Source: Pseudomonas abietaniphila
Lineage (GTDB): Bacteria; Pseudomonadota; Gammaproteobacteria; Pseudomonadales; Pseudomonadaceae
Direction: 5' to 3'
DNA: 64,000 nt
NCBI RefSeq assembly: GCF_039697315.1
Contig: NZ_CP155619.1
Location: forward strand, 2,666,001-2,730,000
Under the pieces are notes generated by a model. It was not told the origin of the DNA, searched no databases, and saw nothing but the letters and a program-made list of their open reading frames with translations. Numbering within the stretch: the stretch's first letter is position 1; every line of letters starts with the position of its first letter. Positions 9,924 to 17,958 of this stretch are shown here, piece by piece. The translations under genes and the position numbers were made by a program.

Positions 9924-9942
9924 GCGAATAATTCTCGTTAGT
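9924..9942. promoter_or_regulatory. candidate Fur box upstream of FecI-like sigma gene
   Basis: GCGAATAATTCTCGTTAGT matches 11 of 19 positions of the Fur consensus GATAATGATAATCATTATC and lies just in front of an iron-starvation sigma factor gene, where Fur control is the rule in Pseudomonas. The match is by eye only. Confidence 0.5.
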
Positions 9943-9966
9943 TACTTTGTTCTCTTCGGTGTGTAC

Positions 9967-10485
9967 GTGTCGTCTTTCCACAGTCCCCAACATCAGCTTG
10001 TCGGAACGCTCTATCGCGACCATCGCAGCTGGTTGCTGGCCTGGCTGAAACGCAATGTCGCCTGCCCGCACCGCGCCGAAGACCTGAGTCAGGACACCTT
10101 CATACGCCTTCTTGGCCGCGAGCAATTGACCGAACCTCGTGAACCTCGGGCGTTTCTGGTTCAAGTGGCCAAAGGTTTGCTGTTCGACCACTTCCGTCGA
10201 GCGGCACTGGAACAGGCTTACCTCAGCGAACTGATGCTGATCCCGGAAGCCGAACAGCCTTCTCTCGAAGAACAGCAACTGATCCTCGAAGACCTTAAAG
10301 CCATCGACCGCCTGCTCGGCAAGTTGTCGAGCAAGGCGCGCGCGGCGTTTTTGTACAGCCGTCTGGATGGCATGGCTCATGCCGAAATCGCCGACACACT
10401 CGGCGTTTCCGTCCCGCGTATACGTCAGTATCTGGCTCAGGGCATGCGCCAGTGCTATGTCGCCCTGTACGGCGAACCGACATGA
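9967..10485 (+). CDS. FecI-like iron-starvation ECF sigma factor
   Basis: About 172 residues. Region 2 includes YRDHRSWLLAWLKRN and AEDLSQDTFIRLL, and region 4 carries the helix-turn-helix HAEIADTLGVSVPRIRQYL. Such factors direct transcription of a neighbouring TonB receptor when the receptor senses its siderophore. I place the start at the GTG 9967 (reading MSSFHSPQHQ), because upstream residues do not resemble the family and this gives the usual FecI length; the in-frame GTG at 9961 is also possible. The stop overlaps the ATG of the fecR-like gene by ATGA, so the two are translationally coupled. Confidence 0.88.
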   Translation: MSSFHSPQHQLVGTLYRDHRSWLLAWLKRNVACPHRAEDLSQDTFIRLLGREQLTEPREPRAFLVQVAKGLLFDHFRRAALEQAYLSELMLIPEAEQPSLEEQQLILEDLKAIDRLLGKLSSKARAAFLYSRLDGMAHAEIADTLGVSVPRIRQYLAQGMRQCYVALYGEPT

Positions 10486-11471
10486 GCATCACCACCCGCC
10501 CCGTCTCGTCGCAGGTACTCGATGCCGCCATCGCCTGGCAGTTATGCCTGGATTGCGGTCAGGGCAGCGAGGCGGAGCGCGAAGAGTTCGCCAAGTGGTA
10601 CGCCGCGAGTGAAGAACACGCCCGCGCCTGGATGCAACTCGGCATGCTCGACCAGCGCTTTGTCGGCACCACCGGCCCGGCTCGCTCCGCGCTGCTGCGT
10701 TCGCGGGAAGGGGTTGGCCGCAAGATCCGCAAGCTCGGCCGAGGGGTTGCGGGTATCGCCATCGCACTGGGGCTGACCCTGTTTCTCGGCGAGCGTTATC
10801 TGCCGGTCAGTTATTGGCTGGCGGATCTACGCACGGCAACCGGCGAGCAACGCACGATTCGACTGTCGGACAACACCCTGATTCGCCTCAATACCCACAG
10901 CGCGGTAGACGTACGATTCGATGCGAAGCAGCGTCGGGTGATTCTTCAAGACGGCGAAATTTTTGTGGAAACCGGCAGCCACGACGACCCAAGGCCGTTC
11001 ATCGTCGAAACCGACGAAGGCAGCATGCGTGCGCTGGGGACGAAGTTTTTGGTCAAGCGCGCGGACGATGGCACGTTGCTAAGTGTCCTGCAGTCCGCCG
11101 TCGCAGCTCATCCACAAGCCGCCGACACGGAAATGATTCTGCGCGAAGGCCAGCAAATGCTGATTCAGCGCCACAGCCTTGGCCCGATGCTCGCGCTCGC
11201 ACCAGGGACGGACGCGTGGATGCGCGGCATGCTGGTGGTGGACAACGCACCGCTCAAGGACGTGATCGCAGAACTGGCCCGGTATCGTCAGGGCCACCTC
11301 GGCGTGGCGCCGGAAGTGGCGGATTTGCGCATCACCGGCAGCTTCCCCCTCAAAGACACCGATCTGGCCTTGAAGGCGTTGATGCCGACCTTGCCGGTTG
11401 AAATCGAGCAGCGCACGCATTGGTGGGTGACGGTGGTGGCAAGCACAGCCAGGCCGAGCAGCAAGTTGTAG
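10482..11471 (+). CDS. FecR-like anti-sigma/sigma regulator
   Basis: 329 residues. The cytoplasmic N-terminal part (DUF4880 type, AIAWQLCLDCGQGSEAEREE through HARAWMQLG) would hold the sigma factor. One membrane span lies near residues 90-108 (GVAGIAIALGLTLFLGE). The periplasmic FecR domain (TGEQRTIRLSDNTLIRLNTHS, FIVETDEGSMRALGTKF) and a C-terminal STN-contacting region follow. It relays the signal from the TonB receptor to the sigma factor. It starts inside the sigma stop codon. The receptor gene follows after 300 bases that include a palindromic repeat. Confidence 0.9.
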   Translation: MSITTRPVSSQVLDAAIAWQLCLDCGQGSEAEREEFAKWYAASEEHARAWMQLGMLDQRFVGTTGPARSALLRSREGVGRKIRKLGRGVAGIAIALGLTLFLGERYLPVSYWLADLRTATGEQRTIRLSDNTLIRLNTHSAVDVRFDAKQRRVILQDGEIFVETGSHDDPRPFIVETDEGSMRALGTKFLVKRADDGTLLSVLQSAVAAHPQAADTEMILREGQQMLIQRHSLGPMLALAPGTDAWMRGMLVVDNAPLKDVIAELARYRQGHLGVAPEVADLRITGSFPLKDTDLALKALMPTLPVEIEQRTHWWVTVVASTARPSSKL

Positions 11472-11492
11472 CCCTCCCACCGGTGAAAAAAA

Positions 11493-11582
11493 GTGGGAGC
11501 GAATTCATTCGCGAGACGGCGGGACGGTCGATAGATATTCATCGTCTGAAATACCTCATCGCGAATGAATTCGCTCCCACAG
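11493..11582. repeat. REP-type palindrome pair, GAATTCATTCGCGA family
   Basis: GTGGGAGCGAATTCATTCGC and its mirror image GCGAATGAATTCGCTCCCAC lie 50 bp apart. Together they fill much of the fecR-receptor gap. Confidence 0.85.
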
Positions 11583-11771
11583 AGCGGACTTCCTCCAAAA
11601 AGGTGGATGGGTCTCCAACTTCTTGGGGGCACTCCAGAGTGTGGTTCATGCATGAAGTCAAATCACCCAGCCGCAAAGTGTGAATCTAAATTATTTTCGA
11701 TTAGCCCTATCACTTTCCCGATCTCGTCCGGCACATAGGCATTGAGAACACTTTCCACTCAGGAGCCGCCC

Positions 11772-14228
11772 ATGTCCCGCACGCTTCAAAACCTTCTGCG
11801 ACCGAGCTTGCTGGCTGTCGCTGTCGCCCTTGCGACGCCGATGGCCAGCACGCAACTGCTGGCGGCCTCTCAGGCGTCCAGCGTTCGTGCGTACAACCTG
11901 CCAGCGGCACCGCTGTCGACCACGCTGACCCAGATCGCCAGTCAGGCCGGCATCGCGCTGTCGCTGGATCCGTCGCTGGCCGCGGGCCGTACTTCGGCCC
12001 CGGTTCAGGGCCAGTTCGACGCACCGGGCGCCATGGCGCAAGCGCTGCGTGGCACGGGTTTGCAGTTGAGCCAGACATCAGCGGGCACGTACAGTCTGAT
12101 CGCAGCGCCTGAGGGCGTGATGGCGCTGCCTGAAACCAGCATTCAGGGGCGTCAGGACGGTTTTGAAAGCGCGTGGGGACCCACCGAAACCTACGCCGCC
12201 ACTCGCACCGCGTCCGGCACCAAGACCGACACCGCGCTGATTGAAGCGCCACGTTCGATCTCTGTCGCCACCCGTCAACAGATGGAAGATCGTGCGGTAC
12301 AGAACCTCGACGACGCCGTGCGCTACATGCCTGGCGTTGTGGCCAGCAGCTATGGCAGCGACAGCCGCGCCGAGTGGTTGAAGGTGCGTGGCTTCGAGCC
12401 GACGCAGTTCCTCGATGGTCTGCCGCTTCCCAAGGGCGCCTATGTGATGCCGAAGATGGAAACCTGGGACCTGGACCGCGTCGCCCTGCTGCGCGGCCCG
12501 GCTTCTTCGGTGTATGGCCAGACGCCTCCGGGCGGCCTGCTGGACATGGTCAGTCGTCGCCCTGAAGCCCAAGCCAGCCACGAAGTTCAGGTTCAGGTGG
12601 GCAGCTACAACCGCAAGCAGATCAGCTTCGACAGCACCGGCAAGATCGATGATGCCGACACCTTCGAATACCGCGTCAGCGGCGTGGTGCGCGACAGTGG
12701 CACGTCCGTGGAGCACGTCGACGACAAGCGTTACAACATCGCCCCCAGCCTGACCTGGAACATCAATCCGGACACCAAGCTGACCTTCCTCAGCCAGTTC
12801 AACCGCGACGATACCGGCATCACCAGCCAGTTTCTGCCCATTCAAGGCACCAAGTACCCGTCGGCGGCCGGCGAAATTCGCTACCACAAAAACCTGGGCG
12901 ATCCGGACTGGGAGTTCTACGACAAGACCTATTACGCACTGGGTTACGCTTTCGAAACACGCCTGAACGATGTCTGGCAGTTCAAGCAGAACCTGCGTTA
13001 CACCAAGAGCGATCTGTCGTTCCAGGGCATCACTGCGGGCGGTTTCTACGGCTCGGTTGCCGATGACGGCACCGTGCAGCGCGGCGCTAACGTCGTGAAC
13101 GAGGACATCAGCCAGTTCGCGCTGGACAACAACTTCCAGGCCGACTTCGACACCGGCATCCTCAAGCACACCCTGCTGCTCGGTGCCGACTACCAGCGCG
13201 TCAACCACAATTACAAGTGGCAATACGGCAGCGCGCCGACCAGCAACATCATCAACCCGGTTTACGGTCAGGACTTCAGCAACGTCGCTTACACCGCGTT
13301 CCAGAACTACAACCAGAAGACCGACGACTTTGGTGTCTACGTTCAGGACCAACTGGCGCTGGATAACTGGCGTCTGACCTTGGGCGGTCGTCAGGACCTG
13401 CTCAAGACCAAAACGAAGTTCTACAACCTCGCGGACGAACGTGACGACCGCACTGACAGCGCCTTTACCGGCAACGCGGCGCTGAGCTACGTCTTCGATT
13501 CCGGCTTCACGCCGTACATCTCGTACGCAGAGTCGTTTCAGGCAGAACAAGGTGGCGCGGCAGACGTCACCACCGGTCAGAGCAACGCGTTCAAGCCTGG
13601 CACGGGCAAGCAGTACGAAGTGGGCCTGAAATACCAGCCGCCCGGCAGCGACATCATGTTCACCGCCGCGGCCTATGACCTGACCCGCAAAGACATCGTG
13701 CTCAGCGACACCTTCGGGACTTCGCGGCCGCTCGGGGAAGCCAAGGTCCGTGGTTTCGAACTGGAAGCGGTGGGTAACGTCACTGAAAACCTGAAAGTGA
13801 CGGCGTCCTACACCTACGCCAACAGCAAAATGACCAAGGTCACCGATCCGCTGGACAAAAACCGTCCGCTGCCGCTGACGCCGGAAAACGCCGCCTCGAT
13901 CTGGGGTGACTACACCTGGCACACCGGCGTGCTCGACGGCTTCGGAATCGGGTTCGGTGCGCGTTACATCGGCGAAACCGACAACATTGCCATCGGCAGT
14001 TACGGTTTCGTGGCCAACCCGAACTACGGCCACAGCAACGCTTACACCGTCTATGACGCAGCGGTTCATTACGACCTCGGACGCATGACCAACGCGCTCA
14101 AAGGCGTGAGCGTGTCGGTCAACGCCAACAACGTCTTCGACAAGGAATACATTTCCACCTGTGACGGCTTCTATTGCTACTACGGCGATCGTCGAAGTGT
14201 GCTCGCAAGCGTGGATTACAAATGGTAA
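11772..14228 (+). CDS. TonB-dependent siderophore receptor with signalling (STN) domain
   Basis: 818 residues. The signal peptide ends near residue 32 (STQLLAAS). The STN/secretin signalling domain spans about 38-110 (VRAYNLPAAPLSTTLTQIAS), the plug about 140-270 (RSISVATRQQMEDRAVQNLDD, LLRGPASSVYGQTPPGGLLD), then a 22-strand barrel ending in VDYKW with the usual terminal aromatic residue. A late CDGFYCYYGDRRS loop with paired cysteines is typical of FhuA/FoxA hydroxamate-siderophore receptors. The gene order sigma, FecR, receptor, PepSY matches the P. aeruginosa fox operon for ferrioxamine, so a hydroxamate ligand is likely but not proven. The start ATG follows AGGAGCCGCCC. Confidence 0.92.
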   Translation: MSRTLQNLLRPSLLAVAVALATPMASTQLLAASQASSVRAYNLPAAPLSTTLTQIASQAGIALSLDPSLAAGRTSAPVQGQFDAPGAMAQALRGTGLQLSQTSAGTYSLIAAPEGVMALPETSIQGRQDGFESAWGPTETYAATRTASGTKTDTALIEAPRSISVATRQQMEDRAVQNLDDAVRYMPGVVASSYGSDSRAEWLKVRGFEPTQFLDGLPLPKGAYVMPKMETWDLDRVALLRGPASSVYGQTPPGGLLDMVSRRPEAQASHEVQVQVGSYNRKQISFDSTGKIDDADTFEYRVSGVVRDSGTSVEHVDDKRYNIAPSLTWNINPDTKLTFLSQFNRDDTGITSQFLPIQGTKYPSAAGEIRYHKNLGDPDWEFYDKTYYALGYAFETRLNDVWQFKQNLRYTKSDLSFQGITAGGFYGSVADDGTVQRGANVVNEDISQFALDNNFQADFDTGILKHTLLLGADYQRVNHNYKWQYGSAPTSNIINPVYGQDFSNVAYTAFQNYNQKTDDFGVYVQDQLALDNWRLTLGGRQDLLKTKTKFYNLADERDDRTDSAFTGNAALSYVFDSGFTPYISYAESFQAEQGGAADVTTGQSNAFKPGTGKQYEVGLKYQPPGSDIMFTAAAYDLTRKDIVLSDTFGTSRPLGEAKVRGFELEAVGNVTENLKVTASYTYANSKMTKVTDPLDKNRPLPLTPENAASIWGDYTWHTGVLDGFGIGFGARYIGETDNIAIGSYGFVANPNYGHSNAYTVYDAAVHYDLGRMTNALKGVSVSVNANNVFDKEYISTCDGFYCYYGDRRSVLASVDYKW

Positions 14229-14254
14229 TGGTTTAAACTCTCATTTCTGAAAAC

Positions 14255-14284
14255 AAGGGCCGCTCTTAACAGCGGCCCTTTTAG
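14255..14284 (+). terminator. rho-independent terminator behind the TonB receptor
   Basis: AAGGGCCGCTcttaacAGCGGCCCTT followed by TTT. It stands 26 bases before the PepSY gene, so it may partly uncouple the two genes. Confidence 0.75.
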
Positions 14285-14310
14285 CTTTCGTTCAAACCGG
14301 TATTCGCCCC

Positions 14311-15444
14311 ATGAAGAGCCAAACCATCCGCCGCTGGTCGTTCATCCACACGTGGAGCAGCCTGGTCTGCACGCTGTTCCTGCTGATGCTGGCCATCACC
14401 GGCCTGCCGCTGGTGTTCCATCACGAGATCGAGGATCTGACGGGGAATGCGCCCGCGCTCAAGGAAATGCCCGCCAATACGCCGCGCATGGACCTGCAGC
14501 AACTGGTGAAAGCGGCCGAAGCGCATCGTCCGGGCGAAGTGGTGCAGTATTTCGGCTGGGACGAAGACGAACCCAACGGCATGTATGCCTTCATGGGTAA
14601 AACGGCGGGCGGTGATCCCAACGACACGCACACCTTCATGCTCGACGCACGCAGCGGCGAGGCGGTGGAAACCCCCTCGGCCAACGGCGGTTTCATGAAC
14701 ATCATGTTGCGTCTGCACGTGGACATGTACGCAGGGCTGCCCGGCAAGCTGCTTCTGGCCTTCATGGGCCTGCTCTTTGTGTTAGCGATTATTTCGGGCG
14801 TGGTGCTGTACGCGCCGTTCATGCGCCGACTGGATTTCGCCACGGTTCGGCCGAACAAATCGACCCGGGTGCGCTGGCTGGACCTGCACAACCTCATCGG
14901 CGTCGTCACCTTGACCTGGGCGTTTGTCGTCGGGTTGACCGGCGTGCTCAATGCCTGCGCCGACCTTGTGATCGCGCAATGGCGCAACGATTCGCTGGCT
15001 GCGATGGTTGCCCCCTATCGCGATGCGCCGCCGCTGACGGAACGCGCACCGGCCACCGACCTGCTGCGCATCGCGCAGACCACCGTTCCGGGCTCGGAGC
15101 CATCGTTCATCGCGTTCCCCGGCTCGCGCTTTTCCAGCGAGCACCACTACGCGGTCTTCATGAAAGGCAACACGCACCTGACCTCTCACTTGCTGACCCC
15201 CGTCCTGATCGATGCCGAAACGCTGAACGTAACCGCGATCGTCAGCAGCCCTTGGTACATGGACGCGCTGCTGCTCTCGCAACCGCTGCACTTCGGCGAT
15301 TACGGCGGCATGCCAATGAAAATCCTCTGGGGCATTCTCGACGTGCTGACCATCATCGTCCTGGGCAGTGGCGTTTATCTGTGGTGGGTACGCCGTCGCG
15401 CCGCAGCAACCGTCAATGTGCCTAATGCGGTGGAAGCGGCATGA
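14311..15444 (+). CDS. PepSY-domain inner-membrane protein (FoxB/PiuB-like)
   Basis: 377 residues with four main membrane spans: residues about 12-33 (WSSLVCTLFLLMLAITGLPL), 145-170, 195-220 (GVVTLTWAFVVGLTGVLNA) and 335-358 (ILDVLTIIVLGSGVYLWWV). PepSY-type periplasmic segments lie between them. Relatives next to siderophore receptors (PiuB, FoxB) are thought to reduce or release iron from the siderophore at the inner membrane. Its place directly behind the receptor supports that role, which is inferred. The last codons overlap the next small gene by ATGA. Confidence 0.88.
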   Translation: MKSQTIRRWSFIHTWSSLVCTLFLLMLAITGLPLVFHHEIEDLTGNAPALKEMPANTPRMDLQQLVKAAEAHRPGEVVQYFGWDEDEPNGMYAFMGKTAGGDPNDTHTFMLDARSGEAVETPSANGGFMNIMLRLHVDMYAGLPGKLLLAFMGLLFVLAIISGVVLYAPFMRRLDFATVRPNKSTRVRWLDLHNLIGVVTLTWAFVVGLTGVLNACADLVIAQWRNDSLAAMVAPYRDAPPLTERAPATDLLRIAQTTVPGSEPSFIAFPGSRFSSEHHYAVFMKGNTHLTSHLLTPVLIDAETLNVTAIVSSPWYMDALLLSQPLHFGDYGGMPMKILWGILDVLTIIVLGSGVYLWWVRRRAAATVNVPNAVEAA

Positions 15445-15632
15445 CACGACACAAGAAACACCCGGCGTTCTGGAAAACCTTCGCCAAGCCGACCTGGATC
15501 GCACTCCTGACCGCCGTTGGCCTGTTCGCTGCGCTGCTGGGCGACGGCGCGTGGGACGTTCTCGCCTGGGTCGGCATGGGGATTCCCGCCTGGCTAAGCA
15601 TCAAGGGCTTGATGGTGCGCCGCAGGGTTTGA
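15441..15632 (+). CDS. small membrane protein of the siderophore cluster
   Basis: 63 residues. A basic N-terminus (MTRHKKHPAFWKTFAKPTW) is followed by two hydrophobic segments (IALLTAVGLFAALLGDGAW and LAWVGMGIPAWLSIKGL) and a basic tail. It overlaps the PepSY stop codon by 4 bases, so co-translation is likely. Similar small proteins follow PepSY genes in other Pseudomonas siderophore operons. No function is known to me. Confidence 0.75.
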   Translation: MTRHKKHPAFWKTFAKPTWIALLTAVGLFAALLGDGAWDVLAWVGMGIPAWLSIKGLMVRRRV

Positions 15633-15737
15633 ATGGAAGGCGGGGCCTTTCTGCGGGGACTCTTCTCATCCGTTTAAGTAATGCCTTGAACGGTTCGATT
15701 CCTCTGTAAGCACACTCCTGCAACAGAGCAGAACGCA

Positions 15738-15758
15738 TCTGACCCCTTTCAGGTCAGA
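15738..15758. other. perfect hairpin upstream of hcp
   Basis: TCTGACC (15738-15744) pairs with GGTCAGA (15752-15758) around a 7-base loop. No T-run follows, so it is a weak terminator candidate or an RNA structure in the hcp leader. Confidence 0.4.
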
Positions 15759-15784
15759 AGCTGTCCCACCATGCGGCTCGCTCG

Positions 15785-15834
15785 TCCGGACAATCAATAG
15801 TCAGCCATAACGGCATTCACACTATTGGTCCGGA
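15785..15834 (+). promoter_or_regulatory. hairpin able to mask the hcp ribosome site
   Basis: TCCGGACAATCAATAGT (15785-15801) can pair with ACTATTGGTCCGGA (15821-15834), with a three-base bulge. The right arm runs into the GGAGA ribosome site (15832-15836) in front of the hcp ATG at 15844. If it lies in the transcript it would hide the Shine-Dalgarno sequence. Inference from sequence only. Confidence 0.4.
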
Positions 15835-15843
15835 GATACACAG

Positions 15844-16332
15844 ATGACGCTTGACGCATTTCTCAAAATTGACGGTATTCCCGGCGAGTCACTGGATGAG
15901 CAGTGCAAAGACTGGATTGAAATCACCGGCTACTCGTTTGGCACCCACCAGAGCGCGTCCGTGACGGCCAGCACCGCGGGCGGCGCAACCTCCGGGCGAA
16001 CCACGCTCAGCAACCTCACGCTGACCAAAATGCTCGACAAGTCGAGCTGCAAACTGATGGCGGCCAGTTGCGCGGGACAGCACTTCAAAGAGGTGAAGCT
16101 TTCCGTTCACCGTGCAGGGGGTGACAAGATGAAGTTCTACGAAATCATTCTCGAAGAAGTGATCATTGCCGAATACAACCAGAACGCTAACGAGGGCATT
16201 CCTACAGAACTCATTCAACTCAATTACGGCCGCATCCGCTCAACCTACACAATGCAGAACAGAGCCGACGGGGGCGCGGCCGGCGTTGTGGCGGGCGGAT
16301 GGGACAGGATAGGCAATAAGGAATATTGCTGA
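15844..16332 (+). CDS. hcp: Hcp-family type VI secretion tube protein (orphan)
   Basis: 162 residues. Hcp proteins form hexameric rings that build the T6SS inner tube and carry small effectors in the lumen. The family pattern is clear: DAFLKIDGIPGESLDEQCKD, WIEITGYSFGTHQSAS, FKEVKLSVHRAGGDKMKFYE, and the C-terminal LNYGRIRSTYTMQN. No other T6SS gene occurs in the window, so this is an auxiliary hcp. The two genes that follow at 12 and -4 bases look like its cargo and the cognate immunity protein. GGAGA 8 bases before the ATG supports the start. Confidence 0.93.
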   Translation: MTLDAFLKIDGIPGESLDEQCKDWIEITGYSFGTHQSASVTASTAGGATSGRTTLSNLTLTKMLDKSSCKLMAASCAGQHFKEVKLSVHRAGGDKMKFYEIILEEVIIAEYNQNANEGIPTELIQLNYGRIRSTYTMQNRADGGAAGVVAGGWDRIGNKEYC

Positions 16333-16344
16333 GGGAGACGTGTC

Positions 16345-16830
16345 ATGGACGTTGTACGTACCCAACACGTCGGCCATTACGGCGTTGTGTTTACACTGAT
16401 TCACTTTACTGTGGGGCCAGGCGGTGCGGCCTACTTGAGAACCCTCAACCTGCCAGAAATCACAACAGGACAATTCGAGGTCACTCAGCTAATTGAGGAC
16501 ACCTACGCGCGAATGCTGGCGCAGGGCCGTCCGTGCCGAATAACGCTCGCGATCTCACGACCCATGAGCCGAAATTCAGCGGATCTATTGAATGATCAAA
16601 GGGCAACCATTGGAACAATCGTTGGTTCAATCAGTGGCAAGATAGCAGCCCCGGCGGGCGCTGTAGTTGGCGCGGTCACGGGAACCACATTGGCTGCCGC
16701 CTCTAAAAACAAACTGCCTACCTATCATGCGGGTGACGTTATCTTCAGCGTCGATGCTGAGGTATCCGGTGGCATCGGTCCTCAACGCTCGTCGACATCC
16801 TTGATTCTGAAAGTGAACGGCGGTCGTTGA
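16345..16830 (+). CDS. putative Hcp-dependent T6SS effector with glycine zipper
   Basis: 161 residues, no signal peptide. The N-terminal 80 residues look like a soluble domain. Residues 88-118 form a glycine zipper: Gly90, Gly94 and Gly98 are spaced by four, and again Gly105, Gly109 and Gly113, with small residues in between (IVGSISGKIAAPAGAVVGAV). This arrangement is found in membrane-inserting proteins; P. aeruginosa Tse4 is a known glycine-zipper, Hcp-dependent, pore-forming effector. It follows hcp by 12 bases and overlaps the next gene by 4. The effector role is inferred from architecture and context. I do not recognise the N-terminal domain. Confidence 0.65.
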   Translation: MDVVRTQHVGHYGVVFTLIHFTVGPGGAAYLRTLNLPEITTGQFEVTQLIEDTYARMLAQGRPCRITLAISRPMSRNSADLLNDQRATIGTIVGSISGKIAAPAGAVVGAVTGTTLAAASKNKLPTYHAGDVIFSVDAEVSGGIGPQRSSTSLILKVNGGR

Positions 16831-17099
16831 TGGGAACGCTGTTATCGGTGGCAGTCGTTGTGCTGGTGATTTGGGGGATATCACGGATCATCAGACGCTG
16901 GCGACATCAATGGATAGCAGGCCTGGCCCTCATTGCCTTCTATTTTAAATACCTAATTCCGTGGGTCGTGGTGGCGGAAGAGACCAGAGATGCGCACTTT
17001 CTGAATTACGAGATATTGCTTCTTGGGATTTGTTTTCTGGGACTGGAACTCGTGACAAACAGTTTGCGCCGGTGGTGGCGGGACGATGAGCTGAAATAG
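16827..17099 (+). CDS. putative immunity membrane protein
   Basis: 90 residues with three hydrophobic helices: about 4-20 (LLSVAVVVLVIWGISRI), 29-49 (IAGLALIAFYFKYLIPWVVVA) and 60-78 (YEILLLGICFLGLELVTNS), followed by a charged tail. The ATG overlaps the stop of the glycine-zipper gene (ATGA). A small polytopic protein coupled directly behind a pore-former candidate is the usual layout for immunity to a membrane-acting toxin. No homologue recognised. Confidence 0.6.
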   Translation: MMGTLLSVAVVVLVIWGISRIIRRWRHQWIAGLALIAFYFKYLIPWVVVAEETRDAHFLNYEILLLGICFLGLELVTNSLRRWWRDDELK

Positions 17100-17182
17100 C
17101 GAACGCAGCACAATGCATCAGTACGTTGCGCAGCGTTGCGGCGCTGACTAGTCTAAGGGCCGGTCCGATCAGAGGAATGTCC

Positions 17183-17812
17183 ATGTCTGTTCCCAGCATG
17201 ACGCTGTACTACAACGCCGCTTCGCCCTTCGCGCGCAAAGTGTTGATTCTGCTATACGAAACGGGACAGACGGGACGGGTCACTCTCAAGCCGGTCAATG
17301 TAACCCCGGTCAATCCTCATCTCGAGGTGTGTCACGACAATCCTTGCGGGAAAATCCCGGCGCTGTGCCTGGCCGATGACAACGTCATCCACGACAGCCG
17401 GGTGATTCTCGACTATCTCGACCACCAGCATGTCGGCAATCCTTTGATTCCACGCGACGGATCAGCACGCTGGAGACGCCTCACGCTGGCGTCTCTGGCG
17501 GACGCGTTACTGGATGCCGCGCTGCTGATCCGCTACGAAACGTTTTTGCGGCCGGAAGAGAAGCGCTGGGACGAATGGGTCGATAACCAGAGCGAGAAAA
17601 TTTCCCGCTCGCTGGCCTACTTCGAAACTGAAGCGGTCACCGAGCTGAGCGCGCACTTCGACATCGCGTCGATCAGCCTGGCCAGCGCACTCGGGTACCT
17701 CGACTTCCGCCAACCCAATCTGGGCTGGCGCAGCAGCTACCCTCGCCTTGCCAGCTGGTATTACGAAGTCAGCCAGCGGCCTTCAATGCTGGAAACGCAG
17801 CCGCCAGCGTAA
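17183..17812 (+). CDS. glutathione S-transferase family protein
   Basis: About 209 residues. N-terminal thioredoxin-like domain (TLYYNAASPFARKVLILLYE, cis-Pro region NPCGKIPALCLADDNVIHDS, residues about 5-80) and an all-helical C-terminal domain with LGYLDFRQPNLGWRSSYPRL. It resembles the YibF-type bacterial GSTs. The ATG at 17183 is preceded by AGAGGA with good spacing; an ATG two codons earlier (17177) overlaps that site. Substrate unknown. Confidence 0.85.
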   Translation: MSVPSMTLYYNAASPFARKVLILLYETGQTGRVTLKPVNVTPVNPHLEVCHDNPCGKIPALCLADDNVIHDSRVILDYLDHQHVGNPLIPRDGSARWRRLTLASLADALLDAALLIRYETFLRPEEKRWDEWVDNQSEKISRSLAYFETEAVTELSAHFDIASISLASALGYLDFRQPNLGWRSSYPRLASWYYEVSQRPSMLETQPPA

Positions 17813-17836
17813 ATTCGGCAGATTCGCCGGAGCTTC

Positions 17837-17928
17837 CTGTGGGAGCGAATTCATTCGCGAAAGGCCGGCACATCCGTTTCAGATGCAGTGCCTGGCCCCT
17901 CCCATCGCGAATGAATTCGCTTCCACAG
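17837..17928. repeat. REP-type palindrome pair, GAATTCATTCGCGA family
   Basis: CTGTGGGAGCGAATTCATTC is mirrored by GCGAATGAATTCGCTTCCAC in the gap between the converging GST and retropepsin-like genes. Confidence 0.85.
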
Positions 17929-17958
17929 GTGATCAGCGTCGCCCCAGTGGTCCGACAA

